Of a DNA stretch of 58,895 nucleotides, positions 16,387 to 25,674 are shown one piece after another. Position 1 is the stretch's first letter. Every line of letters begins with the position of its first letter. This DNA comes from Deltaproteobacteria bacterium HGW-Deltaproteobacteria-14 (GTDB lineage: Bacteria; Myxococcota_A; UBA9042; PHBI01). The notes beneath the pieces are model-generated. The model did not search any database, was not told the DNA's origin, and was given only the letters and a program-made list of their open reading frames with translations. The stretch is taken from NCBI GenBank assembly GCA_002841945.1, contig PHBI01000063.1:1-58895 (forward strand), given 5' to 3'. The translations under genes were made by a program, and so were the position numbers.

Positions 16387-19300
16387 CGACCCCACGCGGG
16401 CTCGCCGCCCTGCCGCCGCTCCTCGCCCTGCTCCTCGCGAGCCTGCCCGCCCCGGCGCGCGCCGCCGTGCCGCCCAACGCGGTCCTCCTCGGCGGCACCG
16501 AGGTCGACGAGAACCTCCCGGTCGGCAGCCCGGTCGGGGTGCTGACCGCCCTCGACGCCGACCCGGACGACACCCACACCTTCCTGCTCGTCGACAACCC
16601 CGGCAACGCCTTCCGCGTCGGCGCCGACGGCGTCACCCTCGAGACCGCCAAGGTCCTCGACTACGAGGTGCGCAGCAGCTACGGGATCCGCGTCCGCGCC
16701 ACCGACTCCTTCGGCCTCTTCCTCGAGCAGTCCTTCTACCTCTCGGTCCGCGACGTCAACGACCCGCCCCTCGGCGTGTTCCTCTCCCCCACCGGGATCG
16801 CCGAGGACCGCCCCCTCCACAGCGTCGTCGGGACCCTGTCCGCCATCGCGGACCAGGACCAGAACGAGCGCCACACCTTCACCCTGCTCGACGACGCCGG
16901 CGGCGCCTTCGCCATCGAGGGGGCGCTGCTCACCAGCGCCGCGCCGCTCGACCACGAGGCGGCCGACACCCTCGAGGTGCTGGTCCGCGTCAGCGATCGC
17001 GGCGGGCTCGTCGCCGAGGACTGGATCACCGTCTACATCTTCGACCGCAACGAGCCTCCGACCGGGGTCGCCCTCGACCTCGCGCCGCTGCCGGAGAGCG
17101 CGCCGCCCGGCAGCCTCGTCGCGACCCTCGCGCCGCTCGGCGACCCCGACGCCGTCGACGCCCACACCTTCAGCCTCGTCGACCTCGGCGCCGCCCCCTT
17201 CGTCATCATCGGCACGGCGCTGCGCACCACGGGCCCCCTCGACTTCGAGTCCCACCCGACGTGGACGCTGACCGTCCGCGTCACCGACATCGGCGGCCTC
17301 TACGCCGACCAGGCCGCGCTCGTCGTCGTGACCGACGTCAACGAGGCGCCCAGCGGCGTCGCCGTGGCCCCCTCCAGCGTCCACGAGTCGGCGGCCATCG
17401 GGACCTTCGTCGGCGCGCTGAGCGCCCTCGACCCGGACGCCGGCGACACGCACCAGTACGCGATCATCGGCCCCGGCGCGCGCTTCGCCATCGTCGGCGG
17501 CTTCGTCGTCACCGCGGCCGCCCTCGACCACGAGGCGGACCCCGTCGCCTACCTCCCGGTCCGCGTGACCGACCGCGCCGGCCTCAGCGCCGACGCCCTG
17601 GTGCCGATCACCGTGCTCGACGACAACGAGGCGCCGACCGACGTCACCCTCGGCGGCGCCGCGGTGTTCGAGGACGCCAACATCGGCGCCACCATCGGCG
17701 CCTTCGCCGCGGTCGACCCGGACCGCGGCGACACCCACCGCTTCACCCTCGTCAGCGATCCGACCGGGACGTTCGCGGTCCAGGACGCCTCCCTGCGCCT
17801 CGCGCGCAAGGTCGACTTCGAGCTCGCCGCGAGCTACCCGCTCCGCGTCCGGGCGACCGACAGCGGCGGGCTGTGGGTCGAGCGCGACGTGACCGTCAGC
17901 GTCCGCGACGTCGCCGAGCCGCCCACCGGCGTCACCCTCGACGCGACCGAGGTCGCCGAGAACCGCCCCGCCGGCACCCTGGTCGGTCACCTGGCCGCCG
18001 CCGGCGACCCCGACGCTGGCGACTCCCACAGCTTCACGCTGCTGCAGAACCCGGGCGGGGCCTTCCGGATCGCGGCCGATCGCCTCGAGACCGCCGCCCC
18101 CCTCGACGCCGAGGCCGGTGACCGCCGCTACATCCGCGTCCGCGTGGTGGACTCCGCCGGCCTCTCCGCCGAGGCGTCCTTCGAGATCACCGTCACCGAC
18201 CTCGCCGAGCCGCCCACCGGCGTCACGCTGTCGGGGTCGGGGGTCGCCGAGGGGCGTCCGGCCGGAGAGTGGATCGGGCAGCTCGCGGCGGTGGGCGATC
18301 CCGACCCCAACGAATCCTTCACCTTCGCGCTGGTCGCCAACCCCGACGGGGCCGTGGCCCTCGCCGGGAACACCGTGACGTCGGCCCGCAGCTTCGACTT
18401 CGAGTCCGAGGCGAGCGTGTCGTTCACCGTCCGCGCCACCGACAAGAGCGGGCTGAGCGTCGATCAGCTTTTCACCCTGGCGGTGCTCGACCGCAACGAG
18501 GCGCCCACGTCGCTGTCCTTGAGCAACGCCGCGATCGCCGAGGGGTTGCCGGCGGGGACGGTCGTCGGGGTGCTGACCGCGCTCGGCGACCCCGACGCCA
18601 ACGACACCCACACCTTCACCCTGTGGGACAGCGCCGGCGGGCGCTTCAGCGTCGACGGCGCCGACCTCGTGACCGACGCGGTCCTCGACTTCGAGCGCGA
18701 TCCTTCGACCTTCAGGCTCCAGGTCGAGGCCCGCGACCGCGGCGGGCTCTCGGTCCAGCGGACCCTTAATGTCAATCTTGTTGACATCAACGAGCCGCCC
18801 ACCGGGCTCACCCTCACCCCGCTGGCGGTGCCCGAGGGCATCGCCCCGGGGGGCCTGGTCGGCCAGCTCGCCGTCGTGGGCGACCCCGACCTGAGCGATC
18901 ACTGGGTCTTCGCCTTCGTGGGCGAGCTCGATCCGGCCTTCGTCATCGCCGGGGACCGGCTGCTGGCCCGCGCGACCCTCGATCACGAGGCGCGGGCCGA
19001 GCACCACCTCCAGATCGCCGTCACCGACAGCGCGGGACACGCCGCCAGCGCGAGCTTCGTGCTTACCGTCGGCGACCTCCCCGAGCCCCCCCTCGGCGTC
19101 GCGCTGTCCCCCGACCACCTCGCCGAGAACCTGCGTCCGGGCGCCGTCGTCGGCCAGCTCACCGCGTTCGGCGACCCCGACGCCGGCGACGCGCAGACCC
19201 TCGCGATCGTCGACGATCCCGACGCCATCTTCGCCATCGACCCCCGCGGTCGCTTGATCGTCGGCCGCAGCCTCGACTTCGAGGTCGCCGACCACCACGA

Positions 19301-22049
19301 GGTCACCGTGCGCGCCACCGACACGACCGGCTTGTACGTCGAGACCGCGCTCACGGTCTGGGTCGACGACGTGGACGACGCGCCGGTCCTGGTCCCGGTC
19401 GACGTGGCGCTGACCGCGGTCGACGAGGACGGCGCGGACCCGCTGGGGGACGCCGTCGCCGACATCGTCGCGGGGCTCGAGGTGAGCGACCAGGACCCCG
19501 GGGAGACCTCGGGGATCCTGGTGATCTACGCCGACGCCACCCACGGGCGCTGGGAGTGGGACGGCGGCGAGGGGACGTGGGCCGAGCTGGGCGAGGCCCC
19601 GCGGGTGCTGGCCGCGACCCTCGGCAGCCGCGTGCGCTTCGTGCCCGAGCCGGACTTCGCCGGGGCGCTCGCGCCCGCGCTGGTCCTGCGGGCCTGGGAC
19701 GGGGTGGGGCACGTGGGCGGCGAGGTCGTGCCGGCGCTCGCGATCCCTGGCGATCCGAGCTTCAGCGTCGACACCGCGACCGCCGGCCTGACCGTCATCG
19801 CGCACAACGACGCGCCGGTGGTGACGGCGTCGGAGGTCGTCGTCGCGGCGGCCGAGCACGCGCCGGTGAAGCTCTCGTCGGCCGGGCCGCTGACGGTCGC
19901 GGACGTCGACGCGACCACCCTCGACGTCGAGGTGTCCGCCCCCGACGGTGGCGTCCGGCTGCCCGCGGCGAGCGGCGTGACGCTGGTCGGCGGGACGCCG
20001 GGGGGGCCGCTGCTGGCGTTCAGCGGCGCGGTCGCGGCGGTGAACGAGGCGCTGGCGGGCATGACGTTCACGGCCCGCACCGGCTTCGTCGGCGCGGCGG
20101 AGGTGACGGTGACGGCGCGGGACCGGGGGCAGACCGGGCTCGGCGGCCCCCAGAGCGGCTTCGCGACGGTCGTGGTCGAGGTCGCCGCGGCGCCGGACCT
20201 CGAGCTGCAGCGCGGCCAGGCGGTCGTGCAGGGCGGGGGCGTGGACGCCCTCGGCACGGTGGGCGCGGGGGCGGCGCTGCAGCTGGCCTACGTCGTCAAG
20301 AACCGCGGGACGCTGGCGCTGAACTTCGGCGACGATCCGCCGTTCGCCAGGACGAGCAGCGTCAACGCGGTCGCGCGGGTCACGGTGGTGCCGCCGGGCA
20401 TCCTGCCGGCCGGCGCGGGCGCGCTGTTGGTGGTGACCCTGACGCCGGTGGCGCCGGGGGACTTCCAGGCGTCCCTGATCGCGGCGACCGACGACCCGGA
20501 CGAGGGGCCGTTCAGCTTCACGATCCGCGGGGACGCGGTGGCGGCGCCGAGTCTGGGATTCCAGCTCGACGACGTCGATCTGCCCGAGGGCGTCCCGGTG
20601 GATCTCGGCGCGCTGCCGGTCGGCGAGGTGACGGCCATCCCGGTCCGCGTGGTCAACGCCGGCTCGGTCTTGCTCCACGTCGGCGCCTCGCAGCTCGCCA
20701 GCCGCGAGGCGTGCGAGGTACACGTCGAGGACCCGTTCCCGGACATCGCACCCGGGGCGAGCGAGCTGATGCGGCTCTACATCCAGCCCTCGGCGACCGG
20801 GGCCTTCGAGGCGCGGCTGGTGGTCGCGAGCGACGACCCGGCGGGGCCGCGGCTCTTGTGGCTGCGCGGGCGCGGAGCGGCGGCGGGGGCGAGCGGGCTG
20901 ACGGTCCAGCGGATCCCCGGGGTGCCGCTGTCGGACGGCGAGCAGGACGACCTCGGCGAGATCCTGATCGTGGGCGAGGGCAGCTACCGCTGGAGCGTGC
21001 GCAACGTCGGCCGGCGCGCGGCGACCTTGAACGCCATCGAGGTCGTCGCGGCGGACGGGGTCGAGGTCGAGGCGCACGTCGTCGACGGGGCGCTGCCGGT
21101 CGGGGCGACGGGGAGCGTGCTGGCGCGCCTCGTCCCGACGACCTCGGGGCCCTTCTCGGTGACGCTGCGGCTCGAGAGCGCCGCGGCGGTCGGCGGGTCC
21201 TTCACCTGGGAGCTGGTGGGTGACGCCGTCGCGGCGGCGCGCCCGCTGCCGCGCTGGTGGCGCTGGGACGAGGGGCTGCGCGGCGAGGAGGACGACATCG
21301 GCGCGGTCGCGGTCGGGTCGCCGCGGCGGCTGGTGTATCTGCTCGAGAACGGCGGCACGGCGGCCTACTGGCTCGACGGCGCGGTCTTCGCGCGCGAGCT
21401 CGCCAACGTCGACGTGCGCCTCGTGCGGCAGCCGGCCCCGGTGCTCGGGCCGGCGGGGGACGCGGCCTACGTCGTGGTCGAGCTCGATCCGCTCGGGCCC
21501 GGGCCGCTGTCGGCCACCCTGGTGGCCCGCGGGCTGCATCAGGGCGAGGTGGTCGAGCGGACGCTGACGCTCCGCTCCGCGGGGCAGGCGCCGGCGGTGC
21601 GCTTGCGGGACGGCGACCGGATCCTGGCCTACGGCGACAGCGTGAGCCTGCCGCTGAGCGCCCCGGGGAAGCGGGTGGCGGTGACGCTCACGGTGTCGAG
21701 CGCCGGGACGGCCCCGCTGACCTTCAACGCTCCCCCGCGGCTCATTGGGGGCGAGGCGTGCCTCGGGGTGGACGCGCCGGCCTTCGAGGAGCTCGGCCCC
21801 GGAGACGAGACGGCGCTGGTGGCGCACCTCGCGGTCGCGTCGGGCCCGTTCACGTGTCGGCTCGAGGTCTATACGACCGCGCCGGAGCACGACGGCGCCT
21901 TCGTCGTCGAGCTCCGCGGCTACGGGCGCGGGGCCGCGAGCGGCGGCGGCTGCGCCGGCGGCGGCGGCGCGGTCCCGCTCGGCGCCGCCCTGCTCGCCCT
22001 CGCGCTGTTCGTGCTGCGCTGCCGCAAGCGCGCGCGTCCCTCGGCGTAG
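16383..22049 (+). CDS. Large cadherin-repeat surface protein with MYXO-CTERM-like anchor
   Basis: An 1888-residue predicted secreted adhesin. The signal peptide (LLALLLASLPAPARAA) is followed by ten cadherin-like repeats of about 95-100 residues. Each starts PPxGVxL..., contains a [DE]-P-D-x-[GN]-D-x-HTF calcium-binding-type motif and ends near VRATDxxGL and VxDVNEPP. A bridging region follows (about 1005-1270), then several HYDIN/choice-of-anchor-D-like beta domains (about 1280-1830). The C-terminus is GGGCAGGGG, then a membrane helix (VPLGAALLALALFVLRC) and RKRAR, the layout of a MYXO-CTERM sorting signal. The ATG overlaps the preceding lipoprotein stop (ATGA), which ties it to the cellulose operon. 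Calcium-dependent cell-cell or cell-matrix adhesion is the likely role, by inference from the domains. Confidence 0.85.
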   Translation: MTTPRGLAALPPLLALLLASLPAPARAAVPPNAVLLGGTEVDENLPVGSPVGVLTALDADPDDTHTFLLVDNPGNAFRVGADGVTLETAKVLDYEVRSSYGIRVRATDSFGLFLEQSFYLSVRDVNDPPLGVFLSPTGIAEDRPLHSVVGTLSAIADQDQNERHTFTLLDDAGGAFAIEGALLTSAAPLDHEAADTLEVLVRVSDRGGLVAEDWITVYIFDRNEPPTGVALDLAPLPESAPPGSLVATLAPLGDPDAVDAHTFSLVDLGAAPFVIIGTALRTTGPLDFESHPTWTLTVRVTDIGGLYADQAALVVVTDVNEAPSGVAVAPSSVHESAAIGTFVGALSALDPDAGDTHQYAIIGPGARFAIVGGFVVTAAALDHEADPVAYLPVRVTDRAGLSADALVPITVLDDNEAPTDVTLGGAAVFEDANIGATIGAFAAVDPDRGDTHRFTLVSDPTGTFAVQDASLRLARKVDFELAASYPLRVRATDSGGLWVERDVTVSVRDVAEPPTGVTLDATEVAENRPAGTLVGHLAAAGDPDAGDSHSFTLLQNPGGAFRIAADRLETAAPLDAEAGDRRYIRVRVVDSAGLSAEASFEITVTDLAEPPTGVTLSGSGVAEGRPAGEWIGQLAAVGDPDPNESFTFALVANPDGAVALAGNTVTSARSFDFESEASVSFTVRATDKSGLSVDQLFTLAVLDRNEAPTSLSLSNAAIAEGLPAGTVVGVLTALGDPDANDTHTFTLWDSAGGRFSVDGADLVTDAVLDFERDPSTFRLQVEARDRGGLSVQRTLNVNLVDINEPPTGLTLTPLAVPEGIAPGGLVGQLAVVGDPDLSDHWVFAFVGELDPAFVIAGDRLLARATLDHEARAEHHLQIAVTDSAGHAASASFVLTVGDLPEPPLGVALSPDHLAENLRPGAVVGQLTAFGDPDAGDAQTLAIVDDPDAIFAIDPRGRLIVGRSLDFEVADHHEVTVRATDTTGLYVETALTVWVDDVDDAPVLVPVDVALTAVDEDGADPLGDAVADIVAGLEVSDQDPGETSGILVIYADATHGRWEWDGGEGTWAELGEAPRVLAATLGSRVRFVPEPDFAGALAPALVLRAWDGVGHVGGEVVPALAIPGDPSFSVDTATAGLTVIAHNDAPVVTASEVVVAAAEHAPVKLSSAGPLTVADVDATTLDVEVSAPDGGVRLPAASGVTLVGGTPGGPLLAFSGAVAAVNEALAGMTFTARTGFVGAAEVTVTARDRGQTGLGGPQSGFATVVVEVAAAPDLELQRGQAVVQGGGVDALGTVGAGAALQLAYVVKNRGTLALNFGDDPPFARTSSVNAVARVTVVPPGILPAGAGALLVVTLTPVAPGDFQASLIAATDDPDEGPFSFTIRGDAVAAPSLGFQLDDVDLPEGVPVDLGALPVGEVTAIPVRVVNAGSVLLHVGASQLASREACEVHVEDPFPDIAPGASELMRLYIQPSATGAFEARLVVASDDPAGPRLLWLRGRGAAAGASGLTVQRIPGVPLSDGEQDDLGEILIVGEGSYRWSVRNVGRRAATLNAIEVVAADGVEVEAHVVDGALPVGATGSVLARLVPTTSGPFSVTLRLESAAAVGGSFTWELVGDAVAAARPLPRWWRWDEGLRGEEDDIGAVAVGSPRRLVYLLENGGTAAYWLDGAVFARELANVDVRLVRQPAPVLGPAGDAAYVVVELDPLGPGPLSATLVARGLHQGEVVERTLTLRSAGQAPAVRLRDGDRILAYGDSVSLPLSAPGKRVAVTLTVSSAGTAPLTFNAPPRLIGGEACLGVDAPAFEELGPGDETALVAHLAVASGPFTCRLEVYTTAPEHDGAFVVELRGYGRGAASGGGCAGGGGAVPLGAALLALALFVLRCRKRARPSA

Positions 22050-22085
22050 CTCGCGAGCGCCCCGCCGATGGCTCGCTGGTGAGCT
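22048..22085 (+). terminator. Hairpin at the end of the cellulose/adhesin operon
   Basis: AGCTC (22048-22052) plus GCGAGC (22053-22058) pair with GCTCGC (22071-22076) and GAGCT (22081-22085), with a four-base bulge. It begins at the cadherin gene stop codon. There is no following T-tract, so intrinsic termination is only plausible. Confidence 0.4.
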
Positions 22086-22180
22086 GGGAATCAATCCTTT
22101 GTAGGCAAGGGCGGGGATGTTACGCTGCGTCGCAGCGGAGTTCTCCGCGGTCCTCTCGACAGCGAAATGGCGGTTTCAGC

Positions 22181-23794
22181 ATGCCTCGGTTGCGCTTTTC
22201 GGCATTGGCCGCTCTGGCGGCGTTCGGCGTCGCGGGATGCGTCGCGCCGGCCGTGGGCGACGACGGCGGCGCGCGGGTCGCGATCGACGTCGCGCCCTTG
22301 ACCCTCGACGACATCTCGAACGCGACCTACACGCTGACCGTGCTGAACGGCGCCGGCGCCCTGGTCTGGTCGCGTCAGGTGACGTCGTCCGCGTACGGTG
22401 ACGGCGGCGGCTCGGTCAGCTACGTCGGGCCGTGCGACGCGGACCCGGACGCCAGCTCGAACAAGGTCCAGGTGGTCCTCGACAAGCTCACCGGGCCGAG
22501 CGGGGACCTCGTCTCCGGGGTCGACTATATCAACCCCGCCCCGGCCGGCGCGGCGCTCGAGAAGACCGTCGTCTGCCAGCCCAACCAGGACGCCGCGGTG
22601 ACCTTCGACATCACCTTCGCGCGCGCCGCACAGCAGGGCTTCTTCGACGTCGCGGTCCAGTTCGAGGACATCTTCTGCTCGGCCAAGCTCGACTGCCAGG
22701 ACGACCAGGGGCAGCCGATCAAGCTCCTCTTCGACGACGGCGGGCAGCGCGCCGCGACGGCCATCTTCGCGTTCGCCTGCACCGGCGGGGCGGGCGCCGA
22801 CACCTGGCTCTACCTGTCGGATCTCAGCCTGGACTGCGGCGGCACCACCGTCACCGTCGATCCGTCGCAGGGTCCCGGCCTGCTGAGCCTGGTGTCGGGC
22901 TCGGACCTGCCGAACGCCCACCTCTTCGACGCGCTCGTGTCGCGCGGCTCCGAGCAGCTCGGCGCCTACGCCAAGCGCTACTGGAACGTCGCCCTCGGCC
23001 TCACCGACGTCGCCGGCTGCACGCTCCACGCGACCGGCACGGCGTCCGACGGCGAGCTCGCCCAGAACGCCACCCCCGCGGGCTCGATCTGGCCCTACGT
23101 CGACTGGACCGGCTCCCTCGCGAGCTGCACCCGCCACGCGGTCAACGGCTCGGACGGCGTCGTCTCGACGCAATACACCGGCTTCGCCGGCGCCACCTTC
23201 GCCCACGCTTATCACGGCGAGCAGATCACCATCGCCGGCGCGGCGACGCTGGGCGCCCCTTCGCACTGGGCCGACGGCGCCTTCGCGCGCTCGTGCGACG
23301 GCTACCGTCACCCGACCGGGAACCGCGTCTACGGTGGCCAGGGTGACGGCTACTACACCATCGACCCAGCTCAGGACGGCAACACCCTCGTCGTCTCCTG
23401 CGACATGACCACCGACGGCGGCGGCTGGACGCTGCTGACCGACGTCGTCGCCGCCACGCTGGACGGCTCGTCGCGCGTCTACCTCTACCGCTACGGCACC
23501 CGCTGGTACCAGTCGCCCGCGACGACCCTCGCGTGGACCTGGAGCGGGGGGCAGGAGCTCACCGGCACCTACGCGTACTTCGACGGGACCAGCGCCGGCA
23601 CGGTCGACTGCACCGGCTCCTCCGAGAAGCCGGGGTACGGCGTCGGATGCAGCAGCGGCGGCGGCAACACCGTCAAGGTCCTCCCCTCGTACACGTCGAA
23701 CGCGGCGGCGGCGCTGTGCGACATCTGCCAGGATACGCCGAACGCCTTCGGCGGCGGCGTCTGCCAGACCGGCGTGGCCATCTCCTTTCGCTGA
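22181..23794 (+). CDS. Lipoprotein paralogue 1: shared N-terminal module plus fibrinogen-like C-terminal domain
   Basis: A 537-residue predicted lipoprotein (LAALAAFGVAGC, lipobox VAGC). Residues about 25-330 form a module shared with two other proteins in this window (stops at 35596 and 39911). Signatures are SSAYGDGGGSVSYVGPCDA, VTFDITFARAAQQGFFDVAV, FEDIFCSAKLDC and FAFACTGG. From about residue 370, RSCDGYRHPTGNRVYGGQGD, a YYTID segment, VSCDMTTDGGGWTLL and many cysteines resemble the start of a fibrinogen C-terminal domain, a carbohydrate- or protein-binding fold. The ATG at 22181 gives the lipoprotein signal; the long frame upstream is a shadow of the cadherin gene. It follows the cellulose operon by 131 bp on the same strand, probably as its own transcript. 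Function unknown; a surface-exposed binding role is inferred. Confidence 0.72.
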   Translation: MPRLRFSALAALAAFGVAGCVAPAVGDDGGARVAIDVAPLTLDDISNATYTLTVLNGAGALVWSRQVTSSAYGDGGGSVSYVGPCDADPDASSNKVQVVLDKLTGPSGDLVSGVDYINPAPAGAALEKTVVCQPNQDAAVTFDITFARAAQQGFFDVAVQFEDIFCSAKLDCQDDQGQPIKLLFDDGGQRAATAIFAFACTGGAGADTWLYLSDLSLDCGGTTVTVDPSQGPGLLSLVSGSDLPNAHLFDALVSRGSEQLGAYAKRYWNVALGLTDVAGCTLHATGTASDGELAQNATPAGSIWPYVDWTGSLASCTRHAVNGSDGVVSTQYTGFAGATFAHAYHGEQITIAGAATLGAPSHWADGAFARSCDGYRHPTGNRVYGGQGDGYYTIDPAQDGNTLVVSCDMTTDGGGWTLLTDVVAATLDGSSRVYLYRYGTRWYQSPATTLAWTWSGGQELTGTYAYFDGTSAGTVDCTGSSEKPGYGVGCSSGGGNTVKVLPSYTSNAAAALCDICQDTPNAFGGGVCQTGVAISFR

Positions 23795-24064
23795 CGCGAC
23801 CAGCGCCGCGTCAGCGCGCCCCGCCCCGACGAGGTGGCCTCCCGGTGTGAACGGGCGGGCCCCGACGCGCGGCGGGGCGGGGGGCGGTGTTGCTACAGAC
23901 GGCCACGCCGCGGTCGGCGTAGCACGCGGCGACGCCGGGGTGCTGGCGAACGCCGGTCGCGGCGGGTGACGAGCGCGGCGCCGCAGGCCCGTTTCTGCTC
24001 CCACCCGCGCCGCCGGGTGTGATACGTGACGACCTGCGACCGGGTCGAGACTCAGGGAGGAGAC

Positions 24065-24949
24065 ATGTCGAAGCTATGTTGCGGCGTGATGATCCTGGCG
24101 TGCGCGGCGTGGACGCTCGCCGCGTGCGGCTCTGACGCTGGCGGAACCTCCGGGACTGACGTCTCGGGCAGCGACGGTGACACGAGCGCTTCGGTGACGC
24201 CGCCGACCCTCGAGACCGTGAGCCTCGCGGCGGGCTGCTTCCAGATGGGCTGCGCCACCGGAGACGCCGACTGCGAGGACGACGAGAAGCCGGCCCACGA
24301 GGTCTGCGTCGGGGCGTTCGAGCTCGGCAAGACCGAGGTCACCGCGGCGCAGTTCGAGGCGTGCGTCGCCGACGGTGGCTGCACCCCCGACCTCTACGTC
24401 GCCTGGGAGGACTCCGGGGTGCGACGCAACTGCAACGCGGGGAACGCTGGGCGGGCGACCCACCCGGCCAACTGCGTGAGCTGGAACGCCGCGACCGAGT
24501 TCGCGGCCTGGCTCGCCGGCCGCACCGGAGACGCGTGGCGCCTCCCGACCGAGGCCGAGTGGGAGTACGCGGCGCGCGGTGAGGGCCGCGACGTCATCTA
24601 CCCGTGGGGCGACGACCCGGCCGACTGTGACCACGCCGTCCTCGACGACGGGGGCTACGGATGCGGCACCGTGCCCACCTGGCCGGTGTGCTCGAAGGCC
24701 GCCGGCAATACGCTCCAGGGCGCGTGCGACATGAGCGGCAACGTCAAGGAGTGGGTGAGCGATCGCTACGGCGCCACCTGGTACACCGAGAGCCCCAAGG
24801 ACGACCCCGCAGGCCCGGTGACCGGCGACGAGCGCGTCCTCAAGGGAGGCTCCTGGGACGCCGCCGGTGTCCTCTTGCGGATCAGCAACCGCCTCGCCGG
24901 CGACCCGACGATCCGCGCCAACAGCGGCGGCTTCCGGCTCGTGAAGTAG
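24065..24949 (+). CDS. Formylglycine-generating-enzyme-like (SUMF1 domain) lipoprotein, probably non-catalytic
   Basis: A 294-residue lipoprotein (LACAAWTLAAC, lipobox LAAC). A GGAGGAGAC ribosome-binding site sits just upstream of the ATG at 24065, which I prefer to the upstream GTG at 24026. A Ser/Thr/Asp linker precedes a SUMF1/FGE-sulfatase fold from about residue 55 to the end. The visible blocks are GCFQMGC, ELGKTEVTAAQFEACV, LPTEAEWEYAARGEG, YPWGDDPADCD, CDMSGNVKEWVSDRYG, VLKGGSWD and NSGGFRLVK. True FGE has two cysteines between the GGS and the final GFR block; here that stretch (AAGVLLRISNRLAGDPT) has none, so formylglycine synthesis is unlikely. Such domains often serve as binding folds. 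Extra cysteine pairs suggest disulfides. Confidence 0.8.
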   Translation: MSKLCCGVMILACAAWTLAACGSDAGGTSGTDVSGSDGDTSASVTPPTLETVSLAAGCFQMGCATGDADCEDDEKPAHEVCVGAFELGKTEVTAAQFEACVADGGCTPDLYVAWEDSGVRRNCNAGNAGRATHPANCVSWNAATEFAAWLAGRTGDAWRLPTEAEWEYAARGEGRDVIYPWGDDPADCDHAVLDDGGYGCGTVPTWPVCSKAAGNTLQGACDMSGNVKEWVSDRYGATWYTESPKDDPAGPVTGDERVLKGGSWDAAGVLLRISNRLAGDPTIRANSGGFRLVK

Positions 24950-24998
24950 CCGCGCCGCGCCCGGGAACCGGATTGCAGGGGGCGCTGAGCCTCACGCT

Positions 24999-25048
24999 CC
25001 TCGGGCCCGACAGCGAGCGCGGTACCCCTTGCACCCCGCGGCCCGAGG
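24999..25048. terminator. Inverted repeat between two lipoprotein genes
   Basis: CCTCGGGCC (24999-25007) and GGCCCGAGG (25040-25048) form a perfect 9-bp inverted repeat with a 32-base loop, in the gap between the FGE-like gene and the next lipoprotein. It may terminate the first transcript, but the loop is long and there is no T-tract. Confidence 0.35.
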
Positions 25049-25084
25049 GGCTATGAGCCGCCTCTGACGGAGGAGGAGAGCCCG

Positions 25085-25651
25085 ATGCGCGAAACGACCG
25101 CCTTGCTGGCAGCGACGCTCTTGGTTTTCTCGATCGCCGCGGGGTGCGCCGACGATGTGCCCCCCGTGTGCCCCGGCTATACCGTGAAGGACACCGCGCT
25201 GACGGTGAACGACCTCGCGCGGGATGTCAGCTGCGTGCAGCCGGCCTATTCGGGCCCGGGGAACGCCGACTCGGCCTTCGTCCAGTTCGTCGACTTCGGC
25301 GCGAACCTGCGACTGGTCGTCTTCTTCCCCGACTTCAACCCCGCGGCGCCGGCCTCGAGCTTTCCGATCCACCACGAGATCACCAAGGCGGCGGTGGAGC
25401 GGCTCCCGGCGACGGGCGGCGACTGGCAGGTCGTCTGCAACACGGTCGAAGAGGGCTCGGAGCTGAGGATCGACGCCTTCGCGGTGGACGACACCGAGCG
25501 CCTCGACGACGGCACCCCGAACCCGTTCACCTGGTTCAGCGCCTTCGAGGGCGAGCTCGACCTGACGATCTCGGGCTGCACCGTGCCCGAGTGGGGCGTC
25601 AGCGGTCAGCCAGTGCGGTTCACCGGCCCGCTGGTCTGGCACGCCGATTGA
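25085..25651 (+). CDS. Hypothetical lipoprotein
   Basis: 188 residues with a lipoprotein signal (LLAATLLVFSIAAGC, lipobox AAGC). A GGAGGAGAG ribosome-binding site precedes the ATG. The mature part has about six cysteines (CADD, VCPGY, SCVQP, VVCNT, SGCTV), probably disulfide-bonded. The first half is hydrophobic and beta-rich (VQFVDFGANLRLVVFFPDF). The C-terminal half contains LDLTISGCTVPEWG, reminiscent of a small beta-sandwich. I do not recognise a family. It converges with the TauE/SafE gene, whose stop lies 23 bp away. Confidence 0.65.
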   Translation: MRETTALLAATLLVFSIAAGCADDVPPVCPGYTVKDTALTVNDLARDVSCVQPAYSGPGNADSAFVQFVDFGANLRLVVFFPDFNPAAPASSFPIHHEITKAAVERLPATGGDWQVVCNTVEEGSELRIDAFAVDDTERLDDGTPNPFTWFSAFEGELDLTISGCTVPEWGVSGQPVRFTGPLVWHAD

Positions 25652-25674
25652 CGTAGGACACGCGCGGGGCGGCG

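Noticed and set aside
16263..22094. Very long minus-strand ORF antisense to the cadherin gene
   Set aside because: High GC leaves all frames open; its residue composition (Arg/Gly/Asp/Val-rich without motifs) is that of a shadow frame, and the plus-strand frame has ten cadherin repeats and signal and anchor motifs.
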